Shown: positions 14,084 to 18,501 of the stretch, piece by piece
Layout of the letters: the number at the start of each line of letters is the position of its first letter
Numbering within the stretch: the stretch's first letter is position 1
Source: Acidobacteriota bacterium
GTDB taxonomy: Bacteria > Acidobacteriota > UBA6911
Length of the DNA: 18,501 nucleotides
Assembly: GCA_023265215.1 (NCBI GenBank)
Contig: JAHFUH010000040.1
Coordinates: forward strand, 1-18,501
Direction of reading: 5' to 3'
Translations under genes and position numbers: made by a program
Notes under the pieces: generated by a model
The model's input: only the letters and a program-made list of their open reading frames with translations
Database searches by the model: none
What the model was told of the DNA's origin: nothing

Positions 14084-14713
14084 ATGACCAAGTTCTATGT
14101 TAATGAGAGGGAAATTGCTCCTCCATTGGATGTTTCTTCACTGGATAATGTTTTGAAGCAGATAGAGCAAGATCACTTGCCTCCGAATTCCGTTGTCCGG
14201 CATATACAAATCGATGGAATCCCATTGATGCGCGAGGATACTCCTGAAAATTCCTCCGAATTGTTGCAGTCTGTGCAAACGCGGGAAAAGATCGAGATAT
14301 ATACCGGCACGCTGGTCGAAATCGCTCGCGATTCCATTTCCGAAGCTCTGGATTATCTCAATCGCATCGAGGCCGCAACTCCTTTTCTGGCAACCGGTTT
14401 TCAGACTTACCCAGGCCCGGAAAGCTTTGAGGGCCTGCGACAGCTATATGAAGGTTTGTACTGGCTGGTTCTTCTCATGGACAAACTGGAAACTGGCCTC
14501 CGGATCGGCCTTCAAAATATTCTGATAAATAATGTCCCCGCCAAAGAGCATCACCAGAAATTCATTGGCGTCCTGAAGCAAATGATCGATTCGCAGGAAA
14601 AGGGGGACTTCATTTTGATTGCCGATCTCCTCGAGTACGAAATTCTTCCTTTCGTGCCCATTTGGAGAGAAATGTTCACCGTAATTATGAAGAAGGTCGA
14701 AGGGGAGCCGTAG
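14084..14713 (+). CDS. Uncharacterised 209-aa protein, first gene of the sugar operon
   Basis: I do not recognise a named family. The start at ATG 14084 has a strong ribosome-binding site (AAGGGGAG) and gives a protein opening MTKFYVNEREIAPP. The open frame continues upstream only through the divergent promoters and is not counted. The first 75 residues look alpha/beta (FYVNERE, LDNVLKQIEQDHLPPNSVVRHIQIDG, IEIYTGT), reminiscent of a small beta-grasp-like fold. The rest (about 80-209) is helical and acidic, with LYEGLYWLVLLMDKLETGLRIG. There is no signal peptide; residues near 140 are hydrophobic but too short for a clear membrane segment. It is 26 bases upstream of the PseG-like gene, under a sigma-54-type promoter, so a role in flagellin modification or assembly is likely by context only. 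Confidence 0.8.
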   Translation: MTKFYVNEREIAPPLDVSSLDNVLKQIEQDHLPPNSVVRHIQIDGIPLMREDTPENSSELLQSVQTREKIEIYTGTLVEIARDSISEALDYLNRIEAATPFLATGFQTYPGPESFEGLRQLYEGLYWLVLLMDKLETGLRIGLQNILINNVPAKEHHQKFIGVLKQMIDSQEKGDFILIADLLEYEILPFVPIWREMFTVIMKKVEGEP

Positions 14714-14739
14714 CGCTCCCGTCACAAACTTGTCAAAAG

Positions 14740-15807
14740 ATGATATTAAGCGCCAAAAGCCTGACAGATTATCAGAATTTATCAGCGAGAATTGAAGCGC
14801 CATGTGTCTGGGTGCGCACAGGAGCAGATCCTCAAGTTGGCTTCGGGCATTTGAGAAGATCCATGATACTAGCGCAGGAATTGCGTGCTTGCTGCAAGCC
14901 GTTGTTTCTCATTGACTTACAGGACTGCTGGAGTCGGGAGCGCTTGTCTGAGATGGGTTTCGATTATTGGAGCGGCGACCCGGACTGCACGTGGTCGCTC
15001 TTGTCGGCGCCGGCTGCCGTCCTGATTGACACTCGGATCCCGAATGGACTCGAAAAGCTCATTGACGGCGCCAGAGTTCGGAATATACCTGTCGTTAGTA
15101 TTCATGATCTTGGTCTGAATCCGGTTGCTTCAAACATCCAAATCGATGGAAGCATTTTACCCGCTTTAAAAAATTCCAAGGGTGACGAGGTCCATTATTC
15201 CGGCACTTCCTATATGGTTTTGGATCCGGCTTATCACACACTTCACCACCAAAAAAAGCTGATCAGGAGAAAAATCAAATCGGTTTTCATCAATCTGGGC
15301 GGGGGCGATTCCAGGAAATACTTTTTAGGACTTCTGCAGGGGCTGAAGCTTTGGGCACATGAAGTGGAGGTAGTTGGCGCGCCTGGTTTTGCACGTTGGG
15401 GACAGAAGGAGTTGGAGCGTATGGACTGGCAGCCTGCAATCTTTCGATGGGAGCCGGGCGCCATCAACAAGTTTTTATTTCAAGCAGATTTGGCGATCAC
15501 GGCCGGAGGATTATCCGCATATGAGGCGCTTTGCGCGGGAACGCCGCTGATGGCTTTGTCGTACGACAGTTTTCAGCAGAGAACAATTACAGCTTTCTCA
15601 GAGGCAGGAGCCTGCGTTTGTCTTGGCCCTGGAGATAATTTGGATCCAGCTCGATTGTCGGACAAGCTTTCGGTTGTAGAATTTGATGTAATGGAGCGGC
15701 AGCGTCTTTCCTGGCGGGGGCGTAAGATTGTCGACGGTCTTGGCGCTGCACGAGTCTCGCAAATAATACGGAATTTGATATTTAACCGAGTAGCTATCAA
15801 TTTCTGA
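14740..15807 (+). CDS. pseG: PseG-like UDP-sugar hydrolase (pseudaminic acid pathway)
   Basis: The 355-aa protein has the PseG N-terminal motif VGFGHLRRSMILAQEL, with His37 at the position of the catalytic His of the GFGH motif, and a C-terminal GT-B-like half with FINLGGGDSRKYF and ITAGGLSAYEALCAGTPLMALSY. PseG removes UDP from UDP-2,4-diacetamido-2,4,6-trideoxy-altropyranose, freeing the sugar for condensation by PseI. ATG 14740 was chosen because the longer frame would overlap the previous gene by 52 bases; its ribosome-binding site is weak. The NeuB/PseI-type gene two steps downstream supports the pathway. SpsG-like relatives act on other UDP-sugars, so the exact substrate is open. Confidence 0.8.
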   Translation: MILSAKSLTDYQNLSARIEAPCVWVRTGADPQVGFGHLRRSMILAQELRACCKPLFLIDLQDCWSRERLSEMGFDYWSGDPDCTWSLLSAPAAVLIDTRIPNGLEKLIDGARVRNIPVVSIHDLGLNPVASNIQIDGSILPALKNSKGDEVHYSGTSYMVLDPAYHTLHHQKKLIRRKIKSVFINLGGGDSRKYFLGLLQGLKLWAHEVEVVGAPGFARWGQKELERMDWQPAIFRWEPGAINKFLFQADLAITAGGLSAYEALCAGTPLMALSYDSFQQRTITAFSEAGACVCLGPGDNLDPARLSDKLSVVEFDVMERQRLSWRGRKIVDGLGAARVSQIIRNLIFNRVAINF

Positions 15808-15816
15808 GAGCATTCA

Positions 15817-16506
15817 ATGATTCGCGCAATTGTCTTTGATCTGGATGACACGCTGTATCGTGAAAAGGATTTTGTCACGAGCGGATTCAGGGCAGTAGCG
15901 CAGTATTTAGCCAACACACATGGGTACTGTTTTCAGCACCTGTTTCCCGCCATGATGACCACATTTGAAGAAGAAGGCAGAAAAGCGGTTTTCGATATGC
16001 TGCGGGATGAATTCCTGGATTCATCAATCCCGATATCCGAGCTGGTCGATGTCTACCGGCGGCACCGTCCAAGCATTCGCCTCTTTCCGGGCTACTCGGG
16101 ATTGCTGAGACGGCTTGCGCGGTATCACAGGCTCGGCATAATCACAGATGGGTTGCCGGAGGTTCAACAGAACAAGGTTCAGGCGCTTCGGCTTCAAAGC
16201 CTGATGGACTGCATCGTTTACACATGGGCGTTCGGAATGGAAAAGGAAAAACCCCATCCATTCCCATTTTTATTGATGCTGGAATCGCTCGGGACGGAGC
16301 CGGATTCGGTTATTTATGTGGGAGACAATCCCGACAAAGATTGTAGGGGGGCGCATAGCGCCGGCATGAAATATGCTCAGCTTCGGAAGTGCGGTTTATG
16401 GGATCAGGAGACTTGCCCCGGGATTAATGCGCCGGAATTCACAATCGATACTTTATTACAACTGCCGCTAATTTTGCGAAAACTGAACGGACATGAAAGA
16501 AACTGA
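15817..16506 (+). CDS. HAD-superfamily hydrolase (sugar-phosphatase-like)
   Basis: The 229-aa protein has all HAD motifs: VFDLDDTLY with Asp8 (nucleophile) and Asp10, IITDG with Thr110, Lys145 in MEKEKPHP, and YVGDNPDKD with Asp170 and Asp175. A helical cap (about 18-90) lies between motifs I and II, as in C1-cap phosphatases. It sits 9 bases after the pseG-like gene and overlaps the NeuB-type gene by 14 bases, so the three are co-translated. PseG already yields an unphosphorylated sugar, so no phosphatase step is required in the textbook pseudaminic pathway; relatives of N-acylneuraminate-9-phosphatase act after NeuB in other pathways. Its substrate here is unknown. Confidence 0.82.
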   Translation: MIRAIVFDLDDTLYREKDFVTSGFRAVAQYLANTHGYCFQHLFPAMMTTFEEEGRKAVFDMLRDEFLDSSIPISELVDVYRRHRPSIRLFPGYSGLLRRLARYHRLGIITDGLPEVQQNKVQALRLQSLMDCIVYTWAFGMEKEKPHPFPFLLMLESLGTEPDSVIYVGDNPDKDCRGAHSAGMKYAQLRKCGLWDQETCPGINAPEFTIDTLLQLPLILRKLNGHERN

Positions 16507-17623
16507 CATTCTAATAGGCTCCAAAGTAATCGGCTCGTCATCGAGAGTATTTGTCGTTGGTGAGATTGGAATTAACCACAATGGCAGCGTGAGTCAGGCA
16601 CAAAGGTTGATTGACGCTGCGGTGCAGGCAGGGGCGGACGCGGTGAAATTTCAGAGTTTCCGCGCGGATAAATTGCTGATTCCATCACGCGATCGATACT
16701 CCCAACAGACGGATGGGACGGAGTCCGCTTATCAGCTGCTGCGCCGTTGCGAACTGAGCTGGGAAGCCCAGGAAAAGCTCAAGAACCATGCAGAGGACCA
16801 GGGGATCATCTTTTTCTCAACGCCCTTTGATGAAGAAAGCGCCGATTTTCTGGACTCCATAGGAACCCCGGCTTTCAAAATAGCATCTGCCGACATAACC
16901 CACATACCGTTGCTGCGTCATATCGGCGCCAAGGGGAAACCAATTCTGCTTTCCACCGGCATGTCTTTTTTGAGCGAAGTAGCCGATGCCATCTGGAATC
17001 TGAGATCAGGGGGCGCAAAGGAAATCCTGTTGATGCATTGTGTTTCTGCATACCCTGCCGAACCACAGCACATGAACCTTCGCACTCTCCAAACGCTTCA
17101 ATCCTATTTTGAGCTTTCGGTGGGGCTTTCGGATCACAGCGAGGGAATTCTTCTGTCCTTGGTTGCAATCGCGCTGGGAGCTGTTGTAATCGAAAAGCAT
17201 TTTACGTTGGATAAGAATGCGCAAGGTCCCGATCACAAGGCCAGCATGGATCCGGCCGATTTAAAGCTGTTGGTAAGAAGCCTTAGAGACGTTGAATCCA
17301 GCTTGGGTGACGGCAGGAAAAGACCTTCCGATGTTGAAGAGGAAGTCCGTTTGCTCGCCCGGCGCAGCGTTGTCGCCGGTGTGGACATACGTGTGAATGA
17401 AGCGATCGCTCCCTGGATGCTTGCATACAAACGGCCGGGGAGCGGTATTGAACCGCGAGATCGGGAAAAACTGATAGGAATGACTGCGCGACGCAATATC
17501 ACTAAAGATACCATTCTGCAGTGGGATGATTTGGCGCCGTGCATTTCTTCTGAGTCCCATAACTTAACTAGGGAGCAGAATGCTGAAGTGCCGGAGCATC
17601 TGATGAAAAGACGCCATGCGTGA
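16493..17623 (+). CDS. NeuB/PseI-type nonulosonate (sialic-acid-like) synthase
   Basis: The 376-aa protein has the NeuB-family barrel with VVGEIGINHNGS (Glu24, Asn28, His29), AGADAVKFQSF, FFSTPFDEESADFL, FKIASADITHIPLL, ILLSTGM and LSDHSEG, then GAVVIEKHFTLD with the GPDHKASMDP loop. It ends with an SAF (antifreeze-like) domain (about 300-355), including YKRPGSGIEPRD. These enzymes condense phosphoenolpyruvate with a hexosamine-type sugar to form a nine-carbon keto acid. With the PseG-like gene upstream, pseudaminic acid synthase (PseI) is the best guess; legionaminic synthase cannot be excluded from sequence alone. A tail of about 27 residues exceeds the usual length. It overlaps the HAD gene (14 bases) and the ATP-grasp gene (8 bases). 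Confidence 0.9.
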   Translation: MKETDILIGSKVIGSSSRVFVVGEIGINHNGSVSQAQRLIDAAVQAGADAVKFQSFRADKLLIPSRDRYSQQTDGTESAYQLLRRCELSWEAQEKLKNHAEDQGIIFFSTPFDEESADFLDSIGTPAFKIASADITHIPLLRHIGAKGKPILLSTGMSFLSEVADAIWNLRSGGAKEILLMHCVSAYPAEPQHMNLRTLQTLQSYFELSVGLSDHSEGILLSLVAIALGAVVIEKHFTLDKNAQGPDHKASMDPADLKLLVRSLRDVESSLGDGRKRPSDVEEEVRLLARRSVVAGVDIRVNEAIAPWMLAYKRPGSGIEPRDREKLIGMTARRNITKDTILQWDDLAPCISSESHNLTREQNAEVPEHLMKRRHA

Positions 17624-18501
17624 AATTAATATTCTGGTTACAGCTGCAAGCCGCCGTGTTCCGCTAATTCAAGCATTCAACCAGGCCCTGAAGCGATTGG
17701 GATTGCGTGGAAATGTGATCACAACGGATATGAGCAGCTTGAGCCCAGGCCTGTATTTCGGTGCAAAACACTATATTGTGCCGCTCACGACCGACAGGGA
17801 ATACATACCGATCATAAAGTCCATCTGCTTCAGGGAGCGCATTCATCTTTTAATTCCCACAATAGATGATGAGCTTCCACTTTTCGGCAAGCATACGGAG
17901 GATTTTCTTGCGATGGGAATCCGAGTCGCAGTCTCGAGTGAGAGAACAGGCTTGATCTGCAACGATAAGTACGCAACAGCGAGTTTTTTATTAAGCAAAG
18001 GGATACCATTTACACGTACATGGCTTCCTGAAGAATTATACGGCCGGAACCTAAGCTACCCTATGTTCCTGAAACCCCGGGTCGGACGCGGAAGCGTCGG
18101 CGCTTTTCCGATAAGGAATGAGCGGGAGCTTCAGTTCTTCCTGGATTATGTTCCCAAGCCTGTTGTGCAGGAATTCCTGCCGGGGAAGGAATACACTATC
18201 GATCTGCTTGCTGATTTCAACGGCAAAATCATAAGCGTGGTTCCGCGAGAACGCATGGTAATACGTTCGGGAGTTACAGATCGCGGTCAAACCCTGAATC
18301 ACCCTGGAATGATAAATCTGGCCATTCAAACGGCCGAAGTTCTGGATATTCGTGGACCGGCCAATATTCAAGTGATGCTTCAAGATGAAAAGGCGACAAT
18401 CTTCGAAGTGAATCCACGGTTTTCGGGCGGTATTCCGCTCACGATAGCCTCCGGAGCGGATTTTCCGTCCTGGCTCATAGAAATGTGTTGCAATCGCCGC
18501 G
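17616..18501 (+). CDS. ATP-grasp domain protein (partial, runs off the window)
   Basis: The frame from ATG 17616 stays open to the window end, giving 295 residues. It begins with a Rossmann-like pre-ATP-grasp strand (MREINILVTAASRRVPLIQ) and a PTIDDELPLF segment. The ATP-grasp fold has a nucleotide-binding FLKPRVGRGSVGAF (Lys153), QEFLPGKEYTIDLLAD, and the metal-binding FEVNPRFSGG (Glu264, Asn266). This resembles carbamoyl-phosphate-synthase-large-chain-like ligases. It overlaps the NeuB-type gene by 8 bases (ATGCGTGA), so it is part of the same operon. ATP-grasp enzymes join a carboxylate to an amine or other nucleophile using ATP; here the substrate could be the nonulosonate carboxylate or an amino acid decorating it. 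That role is inference. Confidence 0.85.
   Translation, partial: MREINILVTAASRRVPLIQAFNQALKRLGLRGNVITTDMSSLSPGLYFGAKHYIVPLTTDREYIPIIKSICFRERIHLLIPTIDDELPLFGKHTEDFLAMGIRVAVSSERTGLICNDKYATASFLLSKGIPFTRTWLPEELYGRNLSYPMFLKPRVGRGSVGAFPIRNERELQFFLDYVPKPVVQEFLPGKEYTIDLLADFNGKIISVVPRERMVIRSGVTDRGQTLNHPGMINLAIQTAEVLDIRGPANIQVMLQDEKATIFEVNPRFSGGIPLTIASGADFPSWLIEMCCNRR

Noticed and set aside
14662..14739. Longer start of the PseG-like protein
   Set aside because: It would overlap the preceding gene by 52 bases and adds a stretch unlike PseG proteins.

Overview
The window is a late-flagellar gene island from a bacterium with a Gram-negative flagellar basal body: it opens with the end of the P-ring gene flgI. 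Base composition is moderate, near 50% GC. CsrA paired with FliW, a DUF115/Maf-type flagellin glycosyltransferase, sigma-54 and sigma-28 promoter motifs and a rod-binding/M23 form of FlgJ suggest a deltaproteobacterium-like or candidate-phylum lineage. No taxonomic marker is present, so the phylum is not settled.

Layout. (1) Positions 1-6286, plus strand: end of flgI; a flgJ/M23-peptidase gene broken by an in-frame TGA; then, behind a sigma-28-type promoter, flgM, a small unknown gene, flgN-like, flgK, flgL, fliW, csrA and a GT-B glycosyltransferase. (2) Positions 6317-11325, minus strand: maf (DUF115), fliD, fliS and a fliT-like gene, with a sigma-28-type promoter before maf and possibly a second before fliD. 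(3) Positions 11326-11838: 513 bp without a gene, holding the maf promoter, a MITE-like inverted-repeat element of about 300 bp and the terminator of the first flagellin gene. (4) Positions 11839-13819, minus strand: two paralogous short flagellin genes, each with its own sigma-28-type promoter, a leader of about 130-140 nt and a hairpin presenting the Shine-Dalgarno GGA in its loop. (5) Positions 14084-18501, plus strand: an operon behind a sigma-54-type promoter, divergent from the second flagellin gene. It encodes an uncharacterised 209-aa protein, a PseG-like UDP-sugar hydrolase, a HAD phosphatase, a NeuB/PseI-type nonulosonate synthase and an ATP-grasp protein cut by the window end.

How the parts fit together. 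FlgK, FlgL, FliD and the flagellins are late filament parts, and FlgN, FliS and probably the FliT-like protein are their chaperones. FlgM would hold sigma-28 back until the hook is finished. The FliW-CsrA pair would couple flagellin translation to secretion: CsrA-type GGA hairpins lie on both flagellin ribosome-binding sites, and a CsrA-like motif overlaps the csrA start codon. The right-hand operon makes a pseudaminic-acid-like sugar, and Maf probably attaches it to flagellin. The most notable observations are this CsrA hairpin network, the four to five sigma-28-type promoters sharing one -10 sequence, the back-to-back sigma-54/sigma-28 promoters, the uncharacterised first gene of the sugar operon, and the overlapping HAD-NeuB-ATP-grasp cassette.
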